A DNA stretch of 20,704 bases from Candidatus Woesearchaeota archaeon (GCA_002686215.1 NZAU01000058.1:1-20704); one strand, 5' to 3'; shown: positions 15,028 through 20,704, counted from the stretch's first letter. The notes: generated by a model not told the origin, from the sequence alone. Program-made: numbers and translations.

Positions 15028-15219
15028 ATGGATTCCCTGTCGCACATCTTTGTCAACTTTTCAAAGCGTAAAATGACTTTGGTTGATGATGAAGGTTATG
15101 AAAAGGATGTACAATGGAGGTTTGATGATGAGGGTGCGGAAGGATTCTCTGAAACAATCTCGGAAGTTCAAGAGATTATTGACAACAACATGATCACTTA
15201 TTGCTTTGCTGTAAAATGA
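15028..15219 (+). CDS. Small protein of unknown function
   Basis: 63 residues, acidic. The start ATG follows the sigma70-type promoter and a GAAGAGA Shine-Dalgarno-like sequence with about 6 bases between. The first half reads as two beta strands (LSHIFVNFS, KMTLVDDEGYEKDVQWRF), the second as an acidic helix (SETISEVQEIIDNN) ending in a strand (ITYCFAVK). The stop overlaps the next start as ATGA, so the two are likely co-translated. I do not recognise a family; small proteins of this kind are often early proteins that act on host factors. Confidence 0.68.
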   Translation: MDSLSHIFVNFSKRKMTLVDDEGYEKDVQWRFDDEGAEGFSETISEVQEIIDNNMITYCFAVK

Positions 15220-15434
15220 TTGGACCGATTGGTATTACGCTGCGTCAAGCAGAAGATCACTTTGATTTCATCATGGATCTAACAGAATCTCAACATGTTT
15301 GTTGGAAAATTGTTCGTCCTGATGGAAAGTCTGCAATGATGGTTCCTGTAAATGAGATCCCTCCTGTTGCAGATGAAATTCAACAGCAAGCAGAAGAATT
15401 TAGAAAAAAATTCCTGGAGGAAAATGCGACCTGA
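15216..15434 (+). CDS. Small protein with Phd/YefM-like layout
   Basis: 72 residues from ATG 15216, which overlaps the preceding stop by 4 bases; an upstream TTG (15201) exists but is less likely. The N-terminal half GITLRQAEDHFDFIMDLTES then VCWKIVRPDGKSAMMVPVNE resembles the Phd/YefM antitoxin pattern of strand, helix of about 12 residues, strand, turn with Gly, strand ending in an acidic residue. The C-terminus is a charged helix (DEIQQQAEEFRKKFLEE). No toxin of the YoeB or Doc kind is visible next to it. Function uncertain; a small DNA- or protein-binding regulator is possible. It overlaps the next gene by 11 bases. Confidence 0.65.
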   Translation: MIGPIGITLRQAEDHFDFIMDLTESQHVCWKIVRPDGKSAMMVPVNEIPPVADEIQQQAEEFRKKFLEENAT

Positions 15435-15597
15435 AACTCGTAAATCTATGGAAATGCTTTGGTCAGCAAAATGGAACTTGCCAACAGCAGCAAAACATGC
15501 TAATCTTAGCAACAAGGAAATGAAAATTACTTTCAATGAGTATTGTCATTTTCATCCCCCGTCTTATAAGGTGCCAGATGGGAGTGTGGCGGAATAG
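15424..15597 (+). CDS. Small protein of unknown function ending in tRNA-Leu
   Basis: 57 residues. ATG 15424 follows GGAGG (15416-15420), the clearest Shine-Dalgarno in this cluster, although only 3 bases separate them. The protein is basic and helical (SMEMLWSAKWNLPTAAKHAN, then LSNKEMKITFNEYC), with a hint of a helix-turn-helix (LPTAAKHANLSNKEMK), and ends in PPSYKVPDGSVAE. The final 18 bases lie inside tRNA-Leu, and the stop TAG (15595-15597) is in the tRNA D loop. No recognised family. Short overlapping starts suggest an operon with the two genes upstream. Confidence 0.6.
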   Translation: MRPETRKSMEMLWSAKWNLPTAAKHANLSNKEMKITFNEYCHFHPPSYKVPDGSVAE

Positions 15598-15663
15598 GTA
15601 GACGCACCAGACTTAAAATCTGTTGAGAATTAATCTCGTGGGGGTTCAAGTCCCCCCACTCCT
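15580..15663 (+). tRNA. tRNA-Leu (anticodon TAA)
   Basis: 84 bases, the class II length of tRNA-Leu. Acceptor GGGAGTG pairs with CACTCCT through one G-T at the end. The anticodon stem CCAGA/TCTG-T encloses the loop CTTAAAA (anticodon TAA, reading UUA). The variable arm is TTGAGAATTAATCTCGT, with GAG/CTC, and the T arm is GGGGG-TTCAAGT-CCCCC. CCA is not encoded. Confidence 0.93.
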
Positions 15664-15668
15664 ATATT

Positions 15669-15848
15669 ATGGACAAAGAAACCTTGATCAAGATGCTTCA
15701 CCAAAACGAAAATGACTATCACGAACTTCCGATGTATGGTCTGATTGCCGATTGGTATCTTCGTTATTGGCATTTACATATTGCATTGTATCAATATCTG
15801 GAACTTGATAAAGAAGATTATTATGGTCCATGGCCCTTACGTCAATGA
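15669..15848 (+). CDS. Small aromatic-rich protein of unknown function
   Basis: 59 residues. ATG 15669 begins 5 bases after tRNA-Leu; the stop TGA overlaps the next ATG at 15845 (ATGA). The sequence is rich in Tyr, Trp and His (IADWYLRYWHLHIALYQYLE) and predicted helical, amphipathic rather than membrane-spanning. It ends YYGPWPLRQ. I do not recognise a family. Translational coupling to the oxygenase and its placement in the small-gene run support it being real. Confidence 0.58.
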   Translation: MDKETLIKMLHQNENDYHELPMYGLIADWYLRYWHLHIALYQYLELDKEDYYGPWPLRQ

Positions 15849-16399
15849 ATGTTCTCTTTCCCACTACATTTTTCTTAAAGTACAAAATTCCTAACTTTGT
15901 TGAACTCTTAGAGTTACATGAAAAATATGTAACTAAAGAATCTAATACAGATTTTGAATGGAACTTTTATTGTAATGTCAAAACAAGTAATATTCCTGTT
16001 GAGGAAGCACTACCTGTTATCAAACCATCCTTAGATCTTCTCTCCAAAGATATCGGATCATTTAATTTTACAATGTTTGATCCTTGGGTAAACACCTATG
16101 GAAAAGGATCCTACCAAGAAGTTCATGATCATTCAGAAAATGATATTGCTGCCGTTTTCTTTTTGAATCAAGGTGATAACTTTGGTGAGTTCTACATCAA
16201 AGATCGAATGAGTCCATTACTAAGTGCTCGAATGAAAAAGCAACTTAATTATATGGATTGTGTTCGGTCTTCTGATGTAAATATTCAGAAAGGTGAAGTA
16301 ATTTTCTTTCCTGGACATGTACTGCATGGAGTTACACCTCATCTAAGTGATGTAGATCGTAAAACTATTGCAGCAAATATCAATATAGTCTCGGGATGA
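15845..16399 (+). CDS. 2OG-Fe(II) oxygenase family protein
   Basis: 184 residues from ATG 15845; an in-frame ATG at 15830 would add MALTS. I prefer 15845 because it overlaps the upstream stop as ATGA and because the paralogues begin similarly, with a few residues before ..F.T.FF... Active-site set: H94-D95-H96 (QEVHDHSEND), H161 (FFPGHVLHGV) and R172 (DVDRKTIAAN). Family core: FDPWVNTYGKGSYQ... IAAVFFLN... IQKGEVIFFPG. An insert with SPLLSARMKKQLNYMD lies between the strands. Substrate unknown. It is one of four intact family members in this window. Confidence 0.8.
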   Translation: MNVLFPTTFFLKYKIPNFVELLELHEKYVTKESNTDFEWNFYCNVKTSNIPVEEALPVIKPSLDLLSKDIGSFNFTMFDPWVNTYGKGSYQEVHDHSENDIAAVFFLNQGDNFGEFYIKDRMSPLLSARMKKQLNYMDCVRSSDVNIQKGEVIFFPGHVLHGVTPHLSDVDRKTIAANINIVSG

Positions 16400-16440
16400 C
16401 TATAAACTCGCACTGGTCGGGATAATCCGTAGGACCTTCT

Positions 16441-16662
16441 ATGAATGATGACTATATAAGAGACACGGCAAACTACAAGTTTGGTGGGTTTCCACTCTCA
16501 GCAGTAAATGTGTTGAGATTGATCAGCGAATTAGAAGGTTCTTATCAACTACTCAAGTATTTGGGTTTCAAAGAAGATATGGACACTCTCGATGAAATTA
16601 AACAAAAGTATTACAAACTCTACTTCAAACTCAAAAAACAAGAAAAATTACCGCCCCCGTAG
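16441..16662 (+). CDS. Small helical protein ending in tRNA-Thr
   Basis: 73 residues. ATG 16441 follows AGGA at 16430-16433. It looks helical (SAVNVLRLISELEGSYQLLK, then MDTLDEIKQKYYKLYFKLKK) with a charged C-terminus ending KLPPP. The last Pro codons and the stop TAG (16660-16662) are in tRNA-Thr (16653 onward), the stop being bases 8-10 of the tRNA. I do not recognise a family. The C-terminal PPP is encoded by the C-rich acceptor strand of the tRNA, so the original protein may have ended differently. Confidence 0.6.
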   Translation: MNDDYIRDTANYKFGGFPLSAVNVLRLISELEGSYQLLKYLGFKEDMDTLDEIKQKYYKLYFKLKKQEKLPPP

Positions 16663-16724
16663 CTCAGCGGTAGAGCAGGGCTTTTGTAAAGCTCAGGTCG
16701 CAAGTTCAAATCTTGTCAGGGGCT
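16653..16724 (+). tRNA. tRNA-Thr (anticodon TGT)
   Basis: Acceptor GCCCCCG pairs with CAGGGGC with one C-A mismatch at position 6. The D arm is GCTC...GAGC, the anticodon stem GGGCT/AGCTC encloses TTTGTAA (anticodon TGT), and the T arm is GCAAG-TTCAAAT-CTTGT. CCA is not encoded. The 5' end overlaps the preceding gene. Confidence 0.93.
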
Positions 16725-16728
16725 CCTT

Positions 16729-16801
16729 GGGGAATTAGCTCAGTTGGTAGAGCGCCTGCTTTGCACGCAGGAAGTCAGGAGTTCGAGTCTCCTATTCTCC
16801 A
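16729..16801 (+). tRNA. tRNA-Ala (anticodon TGC)
   Basis: Begins 5 bases after tRNA-Thr. Acceptor GGGGAAT/ATTCTCC (one G-T), D arm GCTC...GAGC, anticodon stem CCTGC/GCAGG with loop TTTGCAC (anticodon TGC), T arm AGGAG-TTCGAGT-CTCCT, discriminator A. CCA is not encoded. Confidence 0.95.
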
Positions 16802-16802
16802 T

Positions 16803-16843
16803 GGGGGAGTACAAAAGATCTGTATTTTAGAAACAGCGCCCCC
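16803..16843 (+). other. Inverted repeat between tRNA-Ala and tRNA-Asn
   Basis: The 50-base spacer holds GGGGG (16803-16807) and CCCCC (16839-16843), with a nested CTGT (16820-16823)/ACAG (16833-16836) pair. It may form a hairpin in the tRNA precursor. It lacks tRNA features and a T tract, so it is neither a clear tRNA remnant nor a terminator. Confidence 0.3.
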
Positions 16844-16851
16844 TTATTCAT

Positions 16852-16923
16852 TCCCAAGTAGCTCAGCGGCAGAGCTGGTGACTGTTAATCACTCGGTCGC
16901 AGGTTCAAATCCTGCCTTGGGAG
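16852..16923 (+). tRNA. tRNA-Asn (anticodon GTT)
   Basis: Acceptor TCCCAAG/CTTGGGA fully paired, D arm GCTC...GAGC, anticodon stem GGTGA/TCACT with loop CTGTTAA (anticodon GTT), T arm GCAGG-TTCAAAT-CCTGC, discriminator G. CCA is not encoded. It is the last tRNA of the cluster. Confidence 0.95.
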
Positions 16924-16940
16924 TTGCAAATTATAAACTT

Positions 16941-17324
16941 ATGAATTATAATTACCCTTTGTACGCCCCATGGTGGAAAGTCGAACTCGGTAAGAAATCA
17001 TGGGGGCATACTTTAACCAACCTATTCAAGATGATTAATGTCAAAGACAACGAAGACGGCTCGTTCATCATCGAATGGGACGAAAACGACCCAGCGGAAA
17101 GCATCTTCAACGACTGGACGAAAGAAGACTTCATCCAGTTCTTCAAGTGGGCAGCGAAAAACGAACTCCGTGAAGACACAAAAGAATCTGGAGAAGAATC
17201 TCAAGAAGATTACTACAACTCCGAAAGCGAAGGTAAAGACTTCGACGAAAGGTACGACCAGTACATCCAAGCGACGAACGAAGAAACCTTCGGAATTGAA
17301 GGTGATGAACTCTCGGAAGATTGA
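16941..17324 (+). CDS. Acidic protein of unknown function with C-ending codon use
   Basis: 127 residues from ATG 16941, 17 bases after tRNA-Asn; the frame is open further upstream, but only through the tRNA genes. The N-terminus is aromatic and basic (MNYNYPLYAPWWKVELGKKS), the middle reads like a small folded domain (FIIEWDENDPAESIFNDW, EDFIQFFKWAAKNE), and the C-terminal 45 residues are very acidic (Glu, Asp, Ser, Tyr) and probably disordered. Codons from about 17035 to 17290 favour GAC, AAC, TTC, ATC and TAC, unlike the T- and A-ending codons of neighbouring genes, so a different origin or strong expression is possible. No family recognised. It overlaps the next gene by 20 bases. Confidence 0.65.
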   Translation: MNYNYPLYAPWWKVELGKKSWGHTLTNLFKMINVKDNEDGSFIIEWDENDPAESIFNDWTKEDFIQFFKWAAKNELREDTKESGEESQEDYYNSESEGKDFDERYDQYIQATNEETFGIEGDELSED

Positions 17325-17475
17325 ACTGTTCCCTTGGATTCAAACTTTCCCTTTTTACATGTTAGATGAAACTGAAAACAAAAAGTGTTGGTTCACTTGT
17401 GTAGAACATGCACAAAAATATGTGGAAAGATATAATTGTAAGTATAAACTATATCAGTATACTGGAAAATTATGA
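17305..17475 (+). CDS. Small protein of unknown function
   Basis: 56 residues from ATG 17305 (GTG 17302 is adjacent and in frame). It starts MNSRKIELFPWIQTFPFYML and continues with KCWFTCVEHAQKYVERYNCKY, a strand followed by an amphipathic helix with three cysteines. The frame is open upstream to 17038, but that part is an out-of-frame reading of the acidic gene and is low-complexity Ser/Thr/Lys. The stop overlaps the next ATG as ATGA (17472-17475), so it is likely co-translated with the oxygenase after it. Function unknown. Confidence 0.58.
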   Translation: MNSRKIELFPWIQTFPFYMLDETENKKCWFTCVEHAQKYVERYNCKYKLYQYTGKL

Positions 17476-18032
17476 ACCAAATATTTTCAGATCCTTTTTA
17501 CCAAACTAAAATTGTTAGATGGAAAGAAAAACAAGATAAAATACTGAAAATAAAAAATACTACAAAATTATTCTGTCCTCCTGGAGATAGTATTACATCA
17601 GATTATTTTAGAGAAAAAGAAGACGTTGATGTAAATTATTCGGATAAAATTTATGAAATATTAAAAGACGATATTGATGTAGTTTATCAAAAATTTAATG
17701 TAAAAGATTATTATATCAGAAATTCTTGGATTGAAGTTGCTGATAAAAATATGTACCATGGACCACACAATCATGGAGCACTTGGTCTTAGTGCAGTGTG
17801 TTTTGTAAAATACAATCCTAGATATCATACTCCAACCGAATTTATTTCCTCAAAGGGGGATTTTCATTTGGGAAATTCTTTGACTTATATTCCTAAAGGT
17901 ATTGTAGAAGGATCATTAATAGTATTTCCATCAAGACTCAATCATTTTACATTACCAAATAGATCTGATGTAGAAAGAATTATTCTTTCATTCAATATGT
18001 CCAAAAATCCGCATAAGTTATATGTACAATGA
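17472..18032 (+). CDS. 2OG-Fe(II) oxygenase family protein
   Basis: 186 residues. The iron site is H99-N100-H101 in YHGPHNHGALGLSAV, H158 in PSRLNHFTLP, and R169 in DVERIILSFN. The family core is IRNSWIEVADKN... AVCFVKY... GSLIVFPSR. The N-terminal third (QIFSDPFYQTKIVRWKEKQD) is lysine-rich. The gene is visibly more AT-rich than the other oxygenases (runs of AAA, ATA and AAT codons), suggesting a separate acquisition. It begins with an ATGA overlap on the preceding small gene and is followed by a 43-residue ORF that overlaps it by 11 bases. Substrate unknown. Confidence 0.78.
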   Translation: MNQIFSDPFYQTKIVRWKEKQDKILKIKNTTKLFCPPGDSITSDYFREKEDVDVNYSDKIYEILKDDIDVVYQKFNVKDYYIRNSWIEVADKNMYHGPHNHGALGLSAVCFVKYNPRYHTPTEFISSKGDFHLGNSLTYIPKGIVEGSLIVFPSRLNHFTLPNRSDVERIILSFNMSKNPHKLYVQ

Positions 18033-18153
18033 TAACATCCCTAAAAACTTACTTAAAGAGTGGGAGTCATATCTCGAATGTTGCTATTCTTTAGGGGTTG
18101 AACCGAGTGTTAGACGTTTCTTGAGATACAACGAACTATATCCGTATAAATAA
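18022..18153 (+). CDS. 43-residue protein of unknown function
   Basis: ATG 18022 lies in the end of the oxygenase gene (11-base overlap). The product begins MYNDNIPKNLLKEWESYLEC and ends in RRFLRYNELYPYK; it has a Cys-Cys pair and looks helical, soluble and mildly charged. Its final codons TAT AAA TAA form the late promoter candidate TATAAATA (18145-18152), so the end of the gene may be constrained by that element. No family recognised; the small size leaves real doubt. Confidence 0.5.
   Translation: MYNDNIPKNLLKEWESYLECCYSLGVEPSVRRFLRYNELYPYK
18145..18152 (+). promoter_or_regulatory. Late promoter before the fibre-like genes
   Basis: TATAAATA is an exact match to the T4-type late promoter element. 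It is 35 bases before the GTG of the fibre-like gene at 18180, leaving a leader of roughly 20 bases. It is the best late promoter match in the window. Confidence 0.68.
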
Positions 18154-18179
18154 ACTTGTAGCAAATCGTGTGATTATTC

Positions 18180-19502
18180 GTGGGAACCCGTAAAATTTCT
18201 CAGTTGGATACAATTTCGGATGCAAATATATCGGGAGAGGGTATTCTCCCTGTAGTTGTATCTGATCCTTTGATTCCCAACAGAAAGGTAAAGATTAATC
18301 AACTTTTTAAGGGATTATCCCAAGGCACAAAAGCGTTGCCTGGATTGTGTTTTGATTTAGACAGGAATACTGGTTTATATCAAACTGCTTATGATGAACT
18401 GGGATTATCTTTTGGAACTAGTGGTTTTTACTTTACTACCATTTCAAATAGTGATACTTATAAATCACTTTATCTTACTGCGGTACATGAAACTGCAGCA
18501 AATGTTGATGTTGTTCTTGCACCAAAAGGAACTGGTGCTGTAAAAGTTACGGGAAATTTTGTTGTCTCGGATCAAACTTTTATTCTTGAAGATGCTCAAG
18601 GACCAAAAGTTAGATTTGAAGTTAGTAATGTTGGTACTGGAAACAGTACTCGTATTTTTACTTTTCCAGCAATTACATCTGGAAGCGGAACTACAATTGT
18701 AGGAGACAATACAACTCAAACATTAACTAATAAAACTCTTCTTATTGATGAGGATAGTTTTGTTATCACTGATGGCGATGAAGAGGCAATTTTTCAAATC
18801 AATTGGCCACTTACTCAAGACACTCGTCGTTCTTATTTCTTACCTGATGCTGGTACAGTAACTACTACTGCTGAACCAACTGCTACCACATCTACATTAT
18901 TGGATACTAAAGCAGAACAAACTGTACTTAATAAAAGTTTTGTTGATGTAAAGTTTCTTGCTGATGCTGAGGTCGGAACTGCTTTTGCAACAGTTAATAC
19001 TGATGCTCTTACGGCAAATAGAACTATCTCAGTCCCTGACACTAATGTTATATTGGTTGGTACTGATTCGATTCAAGTTTTAGAAAATAAAACTATTGAA
19101 GGTTTGATTCTTCAAGATTCAAATGATACCACTAAAAAAATTACATTTAGTGTTACTAATCAGAATTCTTCATCTAATCAAACATTTGAAGTTCCTCCAA
19201 CGAATGATCTAAATAATGGCAGTGATAATAATGTATTTGTTACCATTAAAGCAGCGCAGATTTTATCTAATAAAACATTAGTATCTCCTGTAGTCAAACA
19301 AACTGAATCTGCCACTAGTGGCATTACATTAAATACTGATAATATTACAGCAAACAGAACTATCAGATTTCCTGATGCTGATGCGACATTGTTATCTACA
19401 ACAAACGTTGATGTAGATGATATTACTTTTAGTTCTGGTATCGGTGGTGCGACTTTAGTCGGCAGAACCAGACAACAACAATTCTTCTACGCAGGATTTT
19501 AA
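18180..19502 (+). CDS. Virion structural / tail fibre-like protein with NKT repeats
   Basis: 440 residues from GTG 18180 (start MGTRKISQLDTISDANISGE, the usual beginning of cyanophage fibre-like structural proteins, with a receptor or attachment-like N-terminal segment). Residues 55-150 are a beta-rich region. Four repeats follow, each opened by a V/T-L-x-N-K-T/S motif (N184, N251, N303, N364) and containing ITF- or ANRTI-like strands followed by FPDAD or VPDTN. Spacing is 67, 52 and 61 residues. Such repeats are common in T4-like cyanophage structural proteins, probably forming a trimeric fibrous shaft. The C-terminus ends ATLVGRTRQQQFFYAGF. It has a strong late promoter upstream. The exact fibre is not identifiable by eye. 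Confidence 0.65.
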   Translation: MGTRKISQLDTISDANISGEGILPVVVSDPLIPNRKVKINQLFKGLSQGTKALPGLCFDLDRNTGLYQTAYDELGLSFGTSGFYFTTISNSDTYKSLYLTAVHETAANVDVVLAPKGTGAVKVTGNFVVSDQTFILEDAQGPKVRFEVSNVGTGNSTRIFTFPAITSGSGTTIVGDNTTQTLTNKTLLIDEDSFVITDGDEEAIFQINWPLTQDTRRSYFLPDAGTVTTTAEPTATTSTLLDTKAEQTVLNKSFVDVKFLADAEVGTAFATVNTDALTANRTISVPDTNVILVGTDSIQVLENKTIEGLILQDSNDTTKKITFSVTNQNSSSNQTFEVPPTNDLNNGSDNNVFVTIKAAQILSNKTLVSPVVKQTESATSGITLNTDNITANRTIRFPDADATLLSTTNVDVDDITFSSGIGGATLVGRTRQQQFFYAGF

Positions 19503-19511
19503 TAACTAACC

Positions 19512-20704
19512 ATGGCTAAACAAGGACTTCTTGCACAATCAAGACCAGCGGCAGATACCGATACAATTCTGTATAGAGCACCTATTGATAAGAGTGCTAG
19601 TACAGTTTTAACCATTGCAAATGATGGAAGTGCATCGACATTTGATGTTGCAGTAAAAGATTACGATCAAAAACTTACTCTTGATGCAAGTACATACAAA
19701 TTACATGAAGGTGATGTAATTTCTGCATACAGAGTAGCATTAAACACTGCAATGCTCACCACAACTGACATCACCCCTGGTCAATCTATCACCACCACAG
19801 ATGCAGAAAAAAGTTTTAAATTTGAATCTTTTTATGTTCCTCCGTTCACAGAAATTTTCGTAAAATCTTTTGCGATCCGAGCAATTACTGTAGAGAGTAT
19901 TACAGGTAAGTTTAGTGCTGGGGAGACATTTACTAAAGGATCTGCACCTAACGCTACTACTGCTGTTGTATATGGTCAAAATGGTAGTGTTGTTTATATT
20001 GGTGCATCTACTCTGAATGGTACTGGTACAGAATTTGCTGCTGGTGATAGTGTTAGTAGTGCAAGTGGAGATGCAACTATTTCTACTGGTGGTGTAGGAA
20101 CTGCGGCAAATGATTTTGTATTCTCTACCACTACATCTGGTGGAACTTATGCAATTAAAATCGGAACCGATGCAGAGAATCTGTTAACTTTCTTTGACGA
20201 CAGAACTTACAGATTTAATGTTTCTGATAGCACCATGGCTAGTAAAGAGTTTATTCTTTCTAAAACTGTCAACGGTGAGTGGGGTCCTGATGGCACAGCA
20301 GGAAACTCTGATGATGGTGTAGAATATACAACTAATAAAACTACAAGTGGTACTCCTGGTCAATCGGGTGCATATGTTCAATATGCTTTTAATGGATCAG
20401 GTGTGACCAGTAACTTATATTTCTATGAAGGAACTACTGGCACGGCAGCAAATGCTAGTTATGGTGGTGCTGATAGATTACTGACCAGAAGCACTACTTA
20501 TGAATATAATGAAATTTTTATTTTTGATAAGGTTGGAACATTAGGAAACAATGTTGATACATTTACTCTTGATGGAGTAACTTATACAATTACAGGTCAG
20601 ACTGCTGGTGCTTATGGATATGTAAAAGATTACACTGGCACATCTTTGAAATTTATTAAAGGTCTTAACTCTGCAGATTGGTCTCAGTCTGATACATTTA
20701 GAGA
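19512..20704 (+). CDS. Fibre-like virion structural protein (5' part)
   Basis: The frame is open from ATG 19512 to the window end, so at least 397 residues are present and the C-terminus is missing. It starts MAKQGLLAQSRPAADTDTIL, then YRAPIDKSASTVLTI: a form seen in structural proteins with a small jelly-roll-like N-terminal domain that packs on the virion (strands TFDVAVKDYDQKLTL, VISAYRVALN, FYVPPFTEIFVKSFA). The rest is Gly/Thr/Ser/Ala-rich with many short beta strands and repeated Y-D/E-GTT-type loops, suggesting a fibre or neck/whisker-like appendage. It begins 9 bases after the preceding stop, in the same late unit. Specific function unknown. Confidence 0.6.
   Translation, partial: MAKQGLLAQSRPAADTDTILYRAPIDKSASTVLTIANDGSASTFDVAVKDYDQKLTLDASTYKLHEGDVISAYRVALNTAMLTTTDITPGQSITTTDAEKSFKFESFYVPPFTEIFVKSFAIRAITVESITGKFSAGETFTKGSAPNATTAVVYGQNGSVVYIGASTLNGTGTEFAAGDSVSSASGDATISTGGVGTAANDFVFSTTTSGGTYAIKIGTDAENLLTFFDDRTYRFNVSDSTMASKEFILSKTVNGEWGPDGTAGNSDDGVEYTTNKTTSGTPGQSGAYVQYAFNGSGVTSNLYFYEGTTGTAANASYGGADRLLTRSTTYEYNEIFIFDKVGTLGNNVDTFTLDGVTYTITGQTAGAYGYVKDYTGTSLKFIKGLNSADWSQSDTFR

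Noticed and set aside
15201..15215. TTG 15201 as start of the Phd/YefM-like gene
   Set aside because: ATG 15216 gives the common ATGA overlap and a better start codon.
15352..15423. Upstream in-frame ATG 15352 as start for the 15424 gene
   Set aside because: It would overlap most of the second half of the 15216 gene; ATG 15424 has GGAGG directly before it.
15424..15597. Toxin partner for the Phd/YefM-like protein
   Set aside because: The 57-residue product lacks RelE/YoeB or Doc motifs and is too short.
16400..16440. Terminator hairpin in the gap before the 16441 gene
   Set aside because: GGAT-A-ATCC has an impossible one-base loop and no T tract follows.
16713..16940. N-terminal extension of the acidic protein upstream through the tRNA genes
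   Set aside because: This stretch is tRNA-Thr, tRNA-Ala and tRNA-Asn; the first ATG outside them is 16941.
17038..17301. Long frame overlapping the acidic gene, giving a Ser/Thr/Lys-rich protein (possible dual coding)
   Set aside because: It is the shifted reading of GAC/GAA-rich codons; low complexity and open only because of the codon bias. The part after 17305 is kept as a separate small gene.

Overview
The window reads as a stretch of a T4-like marine cyanophage genome (a contractile-tailed phage of Synechococcus or Prochlorococcus). All genes are on the + strand and tightly packed, with many ATGA, TAATG or TGATG junctions. A T4-type tail and baseplate module is interleaved with cyanobacterium-specific auxiliary genes (a CP12-like Calvin-cycle regulator and a CpeT-like phycobiliprotein lyase), several 2-oxoglutarate/Fe(II) oxygenase-like genes and five tRNA genes. 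No integrase, insertion sequence or CRISPR array is visible, and no stretch over 300 bases lacks a gene.

Layout. 3-314: 3' end of the head-completion nuclease gp4. 314-1105: a tail-tube-fold baseplate protein (gp48/gp54-like). 1141-2042: gp26-like protein followed by a short gp51-position ORF that has no proper start and appears to be read by a -1 frameshift on TTTTTTC, as for the tail-assembly chaperones of other phages. 2035-7637: two large proteins sharing a homologous N-terminal region; the first is a tape-measure candidate and the second carries an amidase-like domain and an M23 endopeptidase. 7634-9016: gp27-like hub. 9047-11217: auxiliary island with CP12, CpeT, tRNA-Val, a 2OG oxygenase, a 41-residue membrane peptide and a secreted HExxH protein. 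11240-13783: gp5-like hub/spike with OB-fold and beta-helix but no recognisable lysozyme.

13787-18153: a run of small genes: two tandem 2OG oxygenase-like proteins (the first without its Fe-binding HxH), a consensus sigma70 promoter at 14976-15004, small unknown proteins, tRNA-Leu, tRNA-Thr, tRNA-Ala and tRNA-Asn, two more 2OG oxygenases, and an acidic protein with unusual codon use. 18180-20704: two fibre-like structural proteins, the second cut by the window end.

Regulation. T4-type late promoter candidates (NNTAAATA) lie 28-35 bases before the gp26, CP12, gp5 and fibre genes. Three TTGACA-N17-TAYAMT host-type promoters are present, two of them inside late structural genes; one is placed to transcribe CP12 and cpeT early. 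Inferred logic: late structural genes build tail and hub, with the peptidoglycan-cutting activity on the tape-measure paralogue rather than gp5, while the early-type promoters expose host-metabolism genes and tRNAs embedded in the late region. Three coding regions end inside tRNA genes, so tRNA maturation would remove their stop codons.
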